A stretch of 64,000 nucleotides of DNA from Marinobacter salexigens (GTDB taxonomy: Bacteria; Pseudomonadota; Gammaproteobacteria; Pseudomonadales; Oleiphilaceae), in NCBI RefSeq assembly GCF_018860765.1, contig NZ_JAHKPV010000021.1, positions 737,845 to 801,844 on the forward strand, in the 5' to 3' direction. Positions within the stretch are counted from its first letter, which is position 1, and every line of letters begins with the position of its first letter. Of the stretch, positions 1 to 8,298 are shown piece by piece. A model generated the notes under the pieces. The model did not search any database. It saw nothing but the letters and a program-made list of their open reading frames with translations, and was not told where the DNA came from. Both the position numbers and the translations under genes were made by a program.

Positions 1-557
1 ACGTCTGCCAACGCTTTCTCACCCTCCGCAAGGCCCGCTTCTAAAGTAGAAATTCTCTCTTGCTGATCATTCAGTCGCTTCTTATTTCGCTCATTCGCGA
101 CCACCCAAAGCTTGCGAATCTCACTATCCGCCTCATCCAGCTGCTTTTTCTGGGAATCCAACTGCTCGGTCAACGAAGCACCACGCTCCTCCAAACTTTC
201 CCCTGTCTCAGAAAGATCCCCCTCGAACCGCGCCAACGCCAGCTTACTCTGACGCGCCCAATAATCCGCCTCCTCCAACTGAGCTTCCAGCACCTGAATC
301 CGTTGATTCTGTGAATACCAACCCGCCACTGAAGCCACGGCCACGGCAATAACCAACAACCACAACACGGCCAAGCCCGACCGACCGCTGCCACCTCCGT
401 TGCCGTCACCCTTGACTGGTTTCGAGGGCCTGGACTTCCCCCCGGCTCCTCCCTCGGCGGACGATTTCGGCTTCTTCTGAGCTGGCGCCTTATGCTCTGG
501 CGTACCAATAGGCCGCTCGGCTCTCAGTTCATCGTCATCTGGACGGATGGGTTCCAT
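1..557 (-). CDS. Membrane-anchored coiled-coil protein of unknown function (C-terminus cut by window edge)
   Basis: The frame is open from an ATG at 557 to the window edge, so about 185 N-terminal codons are visible and the 3' end is missing. The start has a good ribosome site (AGGAG, 6 bases before ATG). The product begins with a polar tail rich in Lys, Pro and Gly (residues 1-60, including a run GDGNGGGSG), followed by one hydrophobic segment at about residues 63-83 (LAVLWLLVIAVAVASVAGW). A long Glu/Gln/Leu-rich stretch from about residue 87 onward looks like a coiled coil (LEAQLEEADYWARQSK). This suggests a single-pass inner-membrane protein with a cytoplasmic tail and a periplasmic coiled coil. 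I do not recognise the family. It is divergent from purE. Confidence 0.8.
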   Translation of the reverse strand, partial: MEPIRPDDDELRAERPIGTPEHKAPAQKKPKSSAEGGAGGKSRPSKPVKGDGNGGGSGRSGLAVLWLLVIAVAVASVAGWYSQNQRIQVLEAQLEEADYWARQSKLALARFEGDLSETGESLEERGASLTEQLDSQKKQLDEADSEIRKLWVVANERNKKRLNDQQERISTLEAGLAEGEKALAD

Positions 558-678
558 TACAGCTCCTGAATATGGACGGTTGAATTAACTGGTACTGATA
601 ATACATGCACTTACAAATGGGTTGAAATGAAGAAAGAAAAAGGTGTTGATTCTACATTCCCACGTCAGGGACCAGGGT

Positions 679-782
679 ACGGTAGGGACTTCTTTTTCAG
701 AAATGTCGTAGGCCATGGATGGCCAAAGACAAGCGCACAGGGAAGTGCTTGTAGCGGTTCCTGAAAAAGAAGCCCCTACCGT
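679..782 (+). ncRNA. TwoAYGGAY-like structured element, copy 1
   Basis: A 22-base outer stem (679-700 pairing with 761-782, one mismatch) encloses two small hairpins. The first is GGCC-ATGGAT-GGCC at 711-724. The second, near 732-750, has loop AGGGAA closed by CAC/GTG. The architecture equals copies 2 and 3 although the outer stem sequence is unrelated to theirs. It fills the gap between the divergent coiled-coil gene and purE. The strand is that on which the loops read AYGGAY. Assignment to the TwoAYGGAY motif is from memory of its definition (two terminal loops of that sequence). The second loop here departs from consensus. Confidence 0.55.
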
Positions 783-867
783 GCCATGCACCCAAACACC
801 TTCCTTGCATGGCAGATAGCCAAAACATACAATGTCCGGCTTTCCAATTATCACAGGACAGTTGCGT

Positions 868-1359
868 ATGCAGCCGCTTGTAGGACTTATCATGGGCTCC
901 AAGTCCGACTGGCCCACCATGGAACACGCCGCTCACATGCTCGAAAAACTCGGCGTTGCCTATGAAGCCAAGGTCGTCTCCGCCCACCGCACTCCGGACC
1001 TGCTTTTCGACTACGCGAAAACCGCCTCCGACCGCGGTCTCAAAGTGATTATTGCAGGCGCAGGTGGTGCCGCACACCTACCCGGCATGGTCGCCTCACA
1101 AACGTCCTTGCCAGTTCTGGGTGTTCCCGTACAGTCCAAAGCCTTGAGCGGCCTCGATTCGTTACTTTCCATTGTTCAAATGCCTGGCGGCATTGCCGTG
1201 GGCACACTGGCCATCGGCAACGCTGGAGCAACAAATGCAGGCCTGTTAGCTGCGCAAATTATTGGCACCTTTGATGAAGGTGTTCGAAAAGCAGTAGATG
1301 AATTTCGGATGACACAGACCCAAACAATTCTGGACAATCCTGACCCGAAAGAACAGTGA
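868..1359 (+). CDS. purE: N5-carboxyaminoimidazole ribonucleotide mutase PurE
   Basis: Class I PurE converts N5-CAIR to CAIR in de novo purine synthesis, in the cytoplasm. The 163-residue product has the expected length and carries the signature [11 protein letters not shown] at the N-terminus, the SAHRTPD motif (His of the active site) and the GGAAHLPGM loop. The start at 868 is chosen because AGGA lies 9 bases upstream and the protein then begins at the usual point, [11 protein letters not shown]. An upstream ATG at 832 would add 12 residues with no family support. purK follows 174 bases later on the same strand, with a strong structured element between them. PurE and PurK act in sequence. 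Confidence 0.96.
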   Translation: MQPLVGLIMGSKSDWPTMEHAAHMLEKLGVAYEAKVVSAHRTPDLLFDYAKTASDRGLKVIIAGAGGAAHLPGMVASQTSLPVLGVPVQSKALSGLDSLLSIVQMPGGIAVGTLAIGNAGATNAGLLAAQIIGTFDEGVRKAVDEFRMTQTQTILDNPDPKEQ

Positions 1360-1383
1360 ATCTACTGACCAGTCCCGATTGCG

Positions 1384-1486
1384 CGGCAGGGGCGAGGCTT
1401 TACAAAACTGTGCGGAGCCATGGATGGCGGAGCCAAGCGTACATGGACGTATTCACAGCGTGTTTTGTAAAGCCTCGCCCCTGCCG
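1384..1486 (+). ncRNA. TwoAYGGAY-like structured element, copy 2, between purE and purK
   Basis: The outer stem is a perfect 25-base inverted repeat (1384-1408 with 1462-1486). Inside it are two hairpins: GCC-ATGGAT-GGC at 1417-1428 and TAC-ATGGAC-GTA at 1440-1451. Both loops fit AYGGAY exactly, so this is the best copy in the window. The flanks of the hairpins (GGAGCC, TTCACAGCG) are partly shared with the other copies, while the outer stem is not. It lies inside the purE-purK gap, 25 bases after the purE stop, where a folded RNA could limit read-through or protect the purE message. There is no U-tract, so it is not an ordinary intrinsic terminator. Confidence 0.7.
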
Positions 1487-1533
1487 TGCCAACCACCCAA
1501 GGTAAAATGCCCGACAACGGCAGGAGAACACAA

Positions 1534-2658
1534 ATGAGAATTGGTGTATTAGGTGCCGGCCAACTGGGAAGAATGCTTGCCCTCGCCGGTTATCCGCTGG
1601 CCAAAACCTTTGTTTTCTATGACATGTCCGGCAGCCCCAGCGCTGGTCTGGGTGAAGTCATGATCGACCGCGAAGGCAAATACATCGACGACTTCCTGTC
1701 GCGGGTTGATCGTGTCACCTACGAATTTGAGCACCTCCCGGTAGATGTGGCAGAAAAGCTGGCGAAAGAAAAACCGGTACACCCCTGCCCCCGCGCCCTG
1801 CAGATTTGCCAAAATCGCGAAGCTGAAAAAACACTGTTCGGCGAGCTCGGTATCCCCACACCCCAATGGAAAATTGCCGACAGCGCTGCATCCCTAAAAG
1901 CCGCAGCAGAAAGTCTTGGCTGCCCGGTCGTGGCGAAATCCAACACCGAAGGCTACGACGGCAAAGGTCAGGCTGTATTGAAGAGCCCGGAAGATGCAGA
2001 AGCTGCCTGGGAAAGCATTGGGCACCCAAGGCTAATGGTCGAAAAGTTTGTAGAGTTCAGCCGCGAAGTTTCTATCATCGCTGTGCGTGGTGAAGATGGC
2101 CAACTGGCGTTTTACCCGATTTCAGAAAATGTTCATCACGAAGGCATTCTTCGGTATGCCATTGCGCCAGCGCCGAAGCTCGAAATGCACGTTCAAGAAG
2201 ATGCCGAGCGATACATAAAAGCCTTGTTGAACGAGCTAGGTTACGTAGGTGTACTTACTCTTGAGCTTTTTGATACAGCCAATGGACTGGTCGCAAATGA
2301 GATGGCACCCCGAGTCCATAACTCCGGACATTGGACCATTGAAGGAGCAATGACCAGCCAGTTTGAGAACCATATTCGGGCCGTGAGCGGGCACCCATTG
2401 GGCAGCGTTGAGCCTCGCGGTTTAAGCTGCATGATTAATATCATTGGAGAACACGGCGATGTTGAACGCCTGCTTGAACTCCCCTACGCTCATGTACACC
2501 TTTACAACAAAGGCGAACGGGCTGGCCGCAAGCTGGGCCACGTCAACGTATTGGCGGACAGCTATGAAGAATTGGTTTGGCGAGTTCGGAACTGTGTACA
2601 GTTTTTACCCGGCAGCCCTGAATTCAGCAGTTCATTACACAGTAACCGCACAGCCTGA
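1534..2658 (+). CDS. purK: N5-carboxyaminoimidazole ribonucleotide synthase PurK
   Basis: PurK is an ATP-grasp enzyme that joins AIR, ATP and bicarbonate to give N5-CAIR, the substrate of PurE. The 374-residue product starts MRIGVLGAGQLGRML, the usual nucleotide-fold N-terminus, and has the ATP-grasp glycine loop EGYDGKGQAV near residue 149. The late motif NEMAPRVHNSGHWT, which binds substrate and metal, is also intact. The start at 1534 has a clear AGGAG 8 bases upstream. An ATG at 1486 lies inside the preceding stem-loop and is rejected. The sodB promoter begins just after its stop codon. Confidence 0.96.
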   Translation: MRIGVLGAGQLGRMLALAGYPLAKTFVFYDMSGSPSAGLGEVMIDREGKYIDDFLSRVDRVTYEFEHLPVDVAEKLAKEKPVHPCPRALQICQNREAEKTLFGELGIPTPQWKIADSAASLKAAAESLGCPVVAKSNTEGYDGKGQAVLKSPEDAEAAWESIGHPRLMVEKFVEFSREVSIIAVRGEDGQLAFYPISENVHHEGILRYAIAPAPKLEMHVQEDAERYIKALLNELGYVGVLTLELFDTANGLVANEMAPRVHNSGHWTIEGAMTSQFENHIRAVSGHPLGSVEPRGLSCMINIIGEHGDVERLLELPYAHVHLYNKGERAGRKLGHVNVLADSYEELVWRVRNCVQFLPGSPEFSSSLHSNRTA

Positions 2659-2672
2659 ATCATCTTACGGGG

Positions 2673-2700
2673 TTGATATCGCTCAAATCGACCCTATATT
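2673..2700 (+). promoter_or_regulatory. Sigma-70-type promoter for sodB
   Basis: TTGATA at 2673-2678 and TATATT at 2695-2700 are separated by 16 bases. They sit 15 bases after purK and 47 bases before the sodB start, giving sodB its own transcript. Confidence 0.55.
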
Positions 2701-2747
2701 AGCTCGGTGACACTCACCATAATAGAGAGACTAGGGAGAACGACCTC

Positions 2748-3326
2748 ATGGCTTTTGAACTTCCAGCACTACCTTACGAAAAAAACGCTCTAGAACCGCA
2801 CATCTCCGCTGAAACCCTCGAATACCATTACGGTAAGCACCACAACACCTACGTAACCAAGCTTAACGGTCTGGTTGAAGGTACCGACAACGCCAACAAG
2901 TCGCTTGAAGATATTATCAAAAGCGCTAGCGGCCCGTTGTTCAACAACGCAGCTCAGGTGTGGAACCACACTTTCTATTGGCACTGCCTAAGCCCGAACG
3001 GCGGCGGTGAGCCAACCGGTGCAGCAAAAGAAGCCATCGAGAAGGCTTTCGGTTCTTTCGATAACTTCAAGAAAGAGTTTAATGATAAGGCAGCCAACAA
3101 CTTCGGCTCTGGCTGGACATGGCTGGTAAAGAAGGCTGACGGCAGCGTTACCATTGCCAACACCAGCAATGCAGAAACACCGCTTACCGGCGCAGACAAG
3201 CCTGTTCTGACGGTGGATGTTTGGGAGCACGCGTACTATATTGATTACCGCAACTCTCGTCCGAACTATTTGGAAGCGTTCTGGAATCTTGTTAACTGGG
3301 ATTTCGTGAACGAAAATCTGGCCTAA
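2748..3326 (+). CDS. sodB: Iron superoxide dismutase
   Basis: SodB dismutates superoxide to oxygen and peroxide in the cytoplasm. The 192-residue product has the normal length. The metal ligands are all visible: His in LEYHYGKHH (residue 27), His in AAQVWNHTFYW (about 74), and Asp and His in DVWEHAYYIDY (about 158 and 162). The FYWHCL sequence after the second ligand and the AANNFGSGW stretch are typical of iron rather than manganese enzymes. AGGGAG lies 11 bases before the ATG. The gene has its own promoter upstream and a strong terminator downstream, so it is monocistronic. Confidence 0.96.
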   Translation: MAFELPALPYEKNALEPHISAETLEYHYGKHHNTYVTKLNGLVEGTDNANKSLEDIIKSASGPLFNNAAQVWNHTFYWHCLSPNGGGEPTGAAKEAIEKAFGSFDNFKKEFNDKAANNFGSGWTWLVKKADGSVTIANTSNAETPLTGADKPVLTVDVWEHAYYIDYRNSRPNYLEAFWNLVNWDFVNENLA

Positions 3327-3374
3327 TCAATTTGGCTAGTATTCCAGATTCAGCCGATAACGGCTGAATGTAAG

Positions 3375-3399
3375 ACGCCCGCATTCAGCGGGCGTTTTT
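3375..3399 (+). terminator. Rho-independent terminator after sodB
   Basis: ACGCCCGC (3375-3382) pairs with GCGGGCGT around the short loop ATTCA, followed by a T run. A second hairpin, TTCAGCCG-ATA-CGGCTGAA type, lies just upstream at about 3350-3368. Confidence 0.9.
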
Positions 3400-3595
3400 G
3401 TATAATCATTAATCAAATTTACAAATTGAAACGCCAGTATCCTGAACTATTTGAAATAATCGTCGATACTTCATGATGCAGTGTCGTTTAATCTGAACCA
3501 TAATCCGTACCGTTGGCGCCGTTTCGCTAAAGCCGCCAGCGCAATCCAGCTTCAAGTCTATGGGCGCCTAGTGGATAGGCTAACGACGGGTCTAA

Positions 3596-5656
3596 ATGCG
3601 GAAAATTTTTGAGCTTGATAATCGTCTCGGCTATAGAATCCTTCGCTGGATACTGGCCGTCGCGCTGATCAGCGGTGTGATTTTCAGCGCCATACAGGTG
3701 GTGCTCGATGCACGCCGTGTGTCTGCAGATCTGGACAATGAAGCCATGCAAACCATCGCCATGGTTAAAGATGCAGCAACTCAAGCTGTGTTCAGTATTG
3801 ACTCTGATCTAGCAGACCAAGTAGTGGACGGCCTGTTTGCCCGTGAGGCCGTACATCTCGCCCAGATACTCCACACAAATGAAGAACCTCTTAGCAGCCG
3901 TAAACGGCCTATGGCCGAGAGCACCTTTAGGCCGTTGACTGACGCTATTTTTGGTGTCGAGCGCCAATACCGTACAGAACTTAAACGCAATAACGGTTCA
4001 GATACTGTTTACGGCTATTTTGACGTTCACTACGATACTGTGCCTGCCGCCCACATATGGTTGGGACGCGCCACCGTGACTTTCACCTCTGTGGTGGCAA
4101 CGGCGGTCATTCTCGGCATGGTACTGTTCTTCGTCTTTTACATGCTGCTAACCCGTCCACTGTTGCGCATTGTACATTCGGTAAAACAGGTAGACCCGGC
4201 GCATCCAGATGACCGCTTAATTGCTACACCTATTGGCCATGAGAAAGATGAACTCGGGCTTTGGGTGGGTGCCACCAACACACTGCTAAGTGCCATTGGG
4301 GAAAGCCAGAAGCGCCACCGCGAAGCAGAAGACCGAGTAAGCCGACTCGCACGCTATGATCAGCTTACAGGGCTGCTCAGCCGAGATAGCTTTATGGAGC
4401 TTTTAAACGCTGATATCGAAGAGTCCAAACACAACCAAACACTTTTGTCGGTCATGGTTTGCGGCGTTGATGATTTCAAGTCTGTTAACGATCAGTGCGG
4501 CTTCCGCGCCGGGGACCTCTCCCTACAAATTGTTGCAGACAGGCTCATAAATTCACTCAGCGGATCACGCTTCACAATAGCACGCCTTGGCGGCGATCAA
4601 TTTGTCGTTGTCGAAAAGAGGCTTAAAGACGGTTTTCAAGCTGCGGACACTGCTGAAGCAATTCTTTCCGGTATTAGCGAACCCATAAGGATCGAAGGCC
4701 AGAGTGTTTCCATGACCGCAACGCTGGGCATTGCACTCTACCCCGCTGACGCCACGCAATCAGACAGACTGCTTCAGAGCGCCGAGCAAACTATGATGCT
4801 GGCGAAACAAAAAGGGAAGGACCATTTCCAGTTCTACGTGGCCAGCATTGATCAGGAAATCCGAGACCGTAAACAGCTGGAGACAGACCTATCCAAAGCC
4901 TTATCGCTGAACCAGCTGCACCTTGTTTACCAACCTCAGATAAACCTGGAGACTAAGCGGGTTATAGGTGCTGAAGCACTACTCCGCTGGGAGCATCCTG
5001 TACGCGGGCTGGTGCCACCGGATTATTTCATACCTGTCGCCGAGAACAACGGATCCATTGTTGGAATTGGTCAATGGGTTTTAGAGCAGGCCTGCCTTCA
5101 AGCCAAGCTGTGGGCAGACAAAGGGCTCCCTTTGCGCATTGCCGTAAACCTGTCAGCGGTACAGTTACATCAAAACACTATTGTTGATGACATTCTCGGT
5201 ACTTTGAAGCGTTATGATATTCCGGCTGGGCGTCTCGAATTGGAAGTGACAGAAACCAGCTTCATGACCAACATGTCTGATGCCGTAGCCAAATTACATA
5301 CCCTGAATCGAGCGGGCATTAGCCTTGCGGTAGACGATTTCGGTACTGGATACTCGTCCCTTACTTACCTTAAAAAAATGCCGGTGCAACATCTGAAAAT
5401 TGATAAGCAGTTCATTCGTGACCTGCTCGTAAATAAAGAAGACACCCGCATCACCAACACCATTATCGATCTGGGCAGAAGCCTCAATTTAACCGTTGTC
5501 GCCGAAGGTGTTGAAACAGCAGAGCAAGAGTATTATCTCACCCAACGCGGGTGCAAACTTGCGCAAGGTTACTTCTTCAGCAAGCCCCTACGCCCTGCGG
5601 ATTTCGAGACGTTTGTGCAGGAGTTTCACGAGAAAATCGTAGAAAATAACGCCTGA
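3596..5656 (+). CDS. Membrane c-di-GMP signalling protein with degenerate GGDEF and intact EAL domain
   Basis: The 686-residue product has a membrane segment at about 17-37, a periplasmic sensor region to about 157, a second membrane segment (about 158-185), and a HAMP-like linker. A GGDEF domain (about 250-420) and a C-terminal EAL domain (about 430-680) follow. The cyclase signature reads GGDQF, so synthesis is doubtful. The EAL domain keeps GAEALLRWEHP, AVNLS, EVTETSF, DDFGTGYSSL and the LKIDKQF lysine, so it should cleave c-di-GMP. The degenerate GGDEF may act as a GTP sensor. The start has no strong ribosome site. lemA follows 23 bases later but the functions appear unrelated. The ligand of the sensor region is unknown. 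Confidence 0.9.
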   Translation: MRKIFELDNRLGYRILRWILAVALISGVIFSAIQVVLDARRVSADLDNEAMQTIAMVKDAATQAVFSIDSDLADQVVDGLFAREAVHLAQILHTNEEPLSSRKRPMAESTFRPLTDAIFGVERQYRTELKRNNGSDTVYGYFDVHYDTVPAAHIWLGRATVTFTSVVATAVILGMVLFFVFYMLLTRPLLRIVHSVKQVDPAHPDDRLIATPIGHEKDELGLWVGATNTLLSAIGESQKRHREAEDRVSRLARYDQLTGLLSRDSFMELLNADIEESKHNQTLLSVMVCGVDDFKSVNDQCGFRAGDLSLQIVADRLINSLSGSRFTIARLGGDQFVVVEKRLKDGFQAADTAEAILSGISEPIRIEGQSVSMTATLGIALYPADATQSDRLLQSAEQTMMLAKQKGKDHFQFYVASIDQEIRDRKQLETDLSKALSLNQLHLVYQPQINLETKRVIGAEALLRWEHPVRGLVPPDYFIPVAENNGSIVGIGQWVLEQACLQAKLWADKGLPLRIAVNLSAVQLHQNTIVDDILGTLKRYDIPAGRLELEVTETSFMTNMSDAVAKLHTLNRAGISLAVDDFGTGYSSLTYLKKMPVQHLKIDKQFIRDLLVNKEDTRITNTIIDLGRSLNLTVVAEGVETAEQEYYLTQRGCKLAQGYFFSKPLRPADFETFVQEFHEKIVENNA

Positions 5657-5679
5657 CCCATTACCTGTGAGGATTTGCC

Positions 5680-6267
5680 ATGGGCACTACCATTGTTGGC
5701 CTGATCGTTATTGCAGTTGCGGTAATCTATCTGGTTTTTATCTATAACCGTCTGGTTTCTCTGCGTAACCAGTTCAAAAACGCCTTTGCGCAGATTGATG
5801 TGCAACTCCAACGCAGACACGACTTGATTCCCAATCTTGTCGAAGCTGCCAAAGCTTATCTAACCCATGAAAAATCAACGCTCACACAAGTTATGGAAGC
5901 CAGAAACAATGCTGTGAGCGCCCAGAAAGACGCCGCAAGAGATCCCGGCGACGGTACCAAAATCCAGCGTCTTGGCGGAGCCGAAAATCTACTTAACAAA
6001 GCTCTAGCCAACTTCTATGCGGTAGCGGAGAACTATCCCGACCTAAAGGCAAATGAGACCATCCAACAATTGATGGAAGAGCTTTCCAGCACCGAAAATC
6101 GCGTGTCTTTTGCCCGCCAAGCCTATAACGATGGCGTGATGAGCTATAACATCTTCCGCGAGCAATTTCCCAATAACGTGATCGCTGGCATGTTTGCCTT
6201 CAAAGAAACCTCCCAGCTAGAACTTGAGTCCCCAGAGGCCCGTCAGGCGCCTAAAGTGGCCTTTTGA
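5680..6267 (+). CDS. lemA: LemA family protein
   Basis: The 195-residue product has an N-terminal hydrophobic anchor (about residues 4-22, TIVGLIVIAVAVIYLVFI). It is followed by the LemA core: YNRLVSLRNQFKNAF, then the conserved DVQLQRRHDLIPNLVEAAK, and VSFARQAYNDGVMSYN near the C-terminus. LemA proteins have a long helical bundle, probably periplasmic, and no proven enzymatic role. GAGGAT lies 7 bases before the ATG. Only 11 bases separate it from the large M48 peptidase gene, a pairing seen in many proteobacteria, so the two proteins probably work together. Confidence 0.93.
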   Translation: MGTTIVGLIVIAVAVIYLVFIYNRLVSLRNQFKNAFAQIDVQLQRRHDLIPNLVEAAKAYLTHEKSTLTQVMEARNNAVSAQKDAARDPGDGTKIQRLGGAENLLNKALANFYAVAENYPDLKANETIQQLMEELSSTENRVSFARQAYNDGVMSYNIFREQFPNNVIAGMFAFKETSQLELESPEARQAPKVAF

Positions 6268-6278
6268 GGCCCTGACAC

Positions 6279-8288
6279 ATGGCTCACACCGGGTTTTTCC
6301 AGCGTCAGGCCAGTGCCCGGCGCAACACCAGTCTGTTGGTCGTTTTGTTCCTTACAGCTGTGGTGCTGATCACTCTCGCTGTGTGTCTGGTGGGTTACTT
6401 CGTAACCCGCAGCGAAACCTCAGGCCAACCCTTTCATCACTGGCTGCTGTCCAGTCACGGCCTAATTACTGCAGCAGCCGTGGTGCTTCTGATTGGCATG
6501 GGTTCATTAATACGCTGGGCGGATCTTGCCGGTGGCGGTAGTCGCGTCGCAAAAATGGTTGGCGCCCGCCCTATTGACCCAGATACCCGCGACAGCGACG
6601 AGCGCAAGCTGTGCAACATTGTAGAGGAAATGGCCATTGCAAGCGGTGTGCCTGTTCCAGAACTCTACATCATGGACACCGAGACCGGCATCAATGCCTT
6701 TGTGGCGGGTTACACCCCTGGCTCGGCAGTTATGGTGGTCACTCATGGTGCGATAACACAACTAACCCGCGACGAACTGCAAGGTGTTGTAGGGCATGAA
6801 TTCAGCCATATCTTTAATGGCGATATGCGCTTGAACATTCGCCTGATTGCTTTGCTTGCTGGTATTTTGATGATCGGTCAGATTGGCGGATTCCTGCTTC
6901 GCTCGTCATTCTACAGCGGCGGGCGCACCACCGGCCGCAATCGAGACGGACGAGCCCAAGCCGCCATGGGCGTCGTTGGCATCGCACTGTTTGTCATCGG
7001 ATATGTGGGAGTTTTTTTCGGGCGATTGATACAGGCCGCCGTATCCCGGCAACGGGAAACCTTAGCCGATGCGTCTTCGGTACAGTTCACCCGCAACCCG
7101 GATGGCATTGGCGGCGCCCTCTTTAAAATCGGGCTCAGGGGTAGCTATTTGGATACTACCGGCCATGCCAGCAACATGAACCACATGTGCTTTGGAGAAG
7201 CGGCACGCATGAAGTTCTCCTCGCTGCTTGCGTCTCATCCACCGATTCAACAACGCATCCACGCCATCCAACCCGGGCTTATGGCGCGCCTGAAAAGTCG
7301 CCTGCGCGACACGGAACCGGGAGCCGACCTGCGCTCTGCAACGGCGGGATTTCAACCAACCGGGGTCTCAGGCATCGCAAGTGCAGCCACCGACCTTTAT
7401 GGCACCATCTCTGGCAGGCGCACGTCGGTTTCTGGCTCCGCAATTGCCTCGCATGCCGCACCCGGCCCCCACAGTATACAAAGGCTCTCTGAAAGAGTCG
7501 GCACCATCAGCCCTGAAGGTGAAGACTTTGCAATCAAGCTCCTCCAACAGTTGCCCTCAACCTTTCGCGGCTTGCTCTACACTCGGGCTGGCGCCATTCA
7601 GCTATGTTATGCACTGCTTATCAGCGATCTGACTCAACAAGAGCAGGCTGAACGGCTCGGATTGCTTCCGGAACATTCGTTATTTGGTCCGCAACCCGAC
7701 TTGCTTGCAAAGCTGATCCCGACACTCCAGAAAATGGGTGACGCCGTTCGTTTCCCGGCCTTGGAATTGGCAATGCCAGCACTCAGGAAGCTCGACCCTG
7801 AAGAACGCGCGGATTTGATTCGGTGGGTAAGAGTATTGGTGAACGCAGACAAGAAGGTTACGCTGTTTGAGCTGGCGCTTACCAGCTTCCTTTCGCGCCA
7901 CCTCGGAGTGGATGCTGCCCGGGCCATTCCCGTTCGCTATCGCAGCTATAAGGCCGTGATGCCTGCGTTGCAACAGCTTCTGAGCCTCTTGGCTCGAGCC
8001 GGGGTGGGCAACACCCAGCACGACGCTAAAGCGTTGTACCATCAAGCGATGGCGGGCTTCGCCAGCAGCTGTCATGAAGACCACCCAATGCTAGCAAAAG
8101 TAAGCATGCGTCAGTTACAGGAAGCGCTCAAAGCCCTGAACGGGCTTTCTCCATTGTTAAAGCCTGCCGTTATCGACGCCTGCGGACACTGCATCACCTA
8201 CGATGGAGTAATTGAGCCGAGGGAGTACGAACTCATGAGGCTAGTGGCAGACCAAATGGACTGTCCGATGCCACCTATGGTTGTGTGA
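6279..8288 (+). CDS. Large M48 family membrane metallopeptidase (HtpX-like) with C-terminal extension
   Basis: The 669-residue product has two N-terminal membrane segments (about 23-45 and 62-78). An M48 zinc protease domain follows, with the zinc motif HEFSH in GVVGHEFSHIFNGD (about residue 177) and the downstream ligand region RETLADASSVQF. Further membrane segments lie at about 190-210 and 230-250. HtpX itself is about 290 residues. The extra 330 residues here begin with a Ser/Ala-rich linker and continue with an alpha-helical region of unknown role. The family degrades damaged or unassembled membrane proteins. It is cotranscribed with lemA, and it converges on gspD with only 10 bases between the stops. 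Confidence 0.9.
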   Translation: MAHTGFFQRQASARRNTSLLVVLFLTAVVLITLAVCLVGYFVTRSETSGQPFHHWLLSSHGLITAAAVVLLIGMGSLIRWADLAGGGSRVAKMVGARPIDPDTRDSDERKLCNIVEEMAIASGVPVPELYIMDTETGINAFVAGYTPGSAVMVVTHGAITQLTRDELQGVVGHEFSHIFNGDMRLNIRLIALLAGILMIGQIGGFLLRSSFYSGGRTTGRNRDGRAQAAMGVVGIALFVIGYVGVFFGRLIQAAVSRQRETLADASSVQFTRNPDGIGGALFKIGLRGSYLDTTGHASNMNHMCFGEAARMKFSSLLASHPPIQQRIHAIQPGLMARLKSRLRDTEPGADLRSATAGFQPTGVSGIASAATDLYGTISGRRTSVSGSAIASHAAPGPHSIQRLSERVGTISPEGEDFAIKLLQQLPSTFRGLLYTRAGAIQLCYALLISDLTQQEQAERLGLLPEHSLFGPQPDLLAKLIPTLQKMGDAVRFPALELAMPALRKLDPEERADLIRWVRVLVNADKKVTLFELALTSFLSRHLGVDAARAIPVRYRSYKAVMPALQQLLSLLARAGVGNTQHDAKALYHQAMAGFASSCHEDHPMLAKVSMRQLQEALKALNGLSPLLKPAVIDACGHCITYDGVIEPREYELMRLVADQMDCPMPPMVV

Positions 8289-8298
8289 GCAAGCAGGC

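Noticed and set aside
6530..6545. GGCGGTAGTCGCG resembles the ops/JUMPstart element of RfaH-controlled operons
   Set aside because: It lies inside the M48 protease coding sequence and not upstream of a glycan operon.
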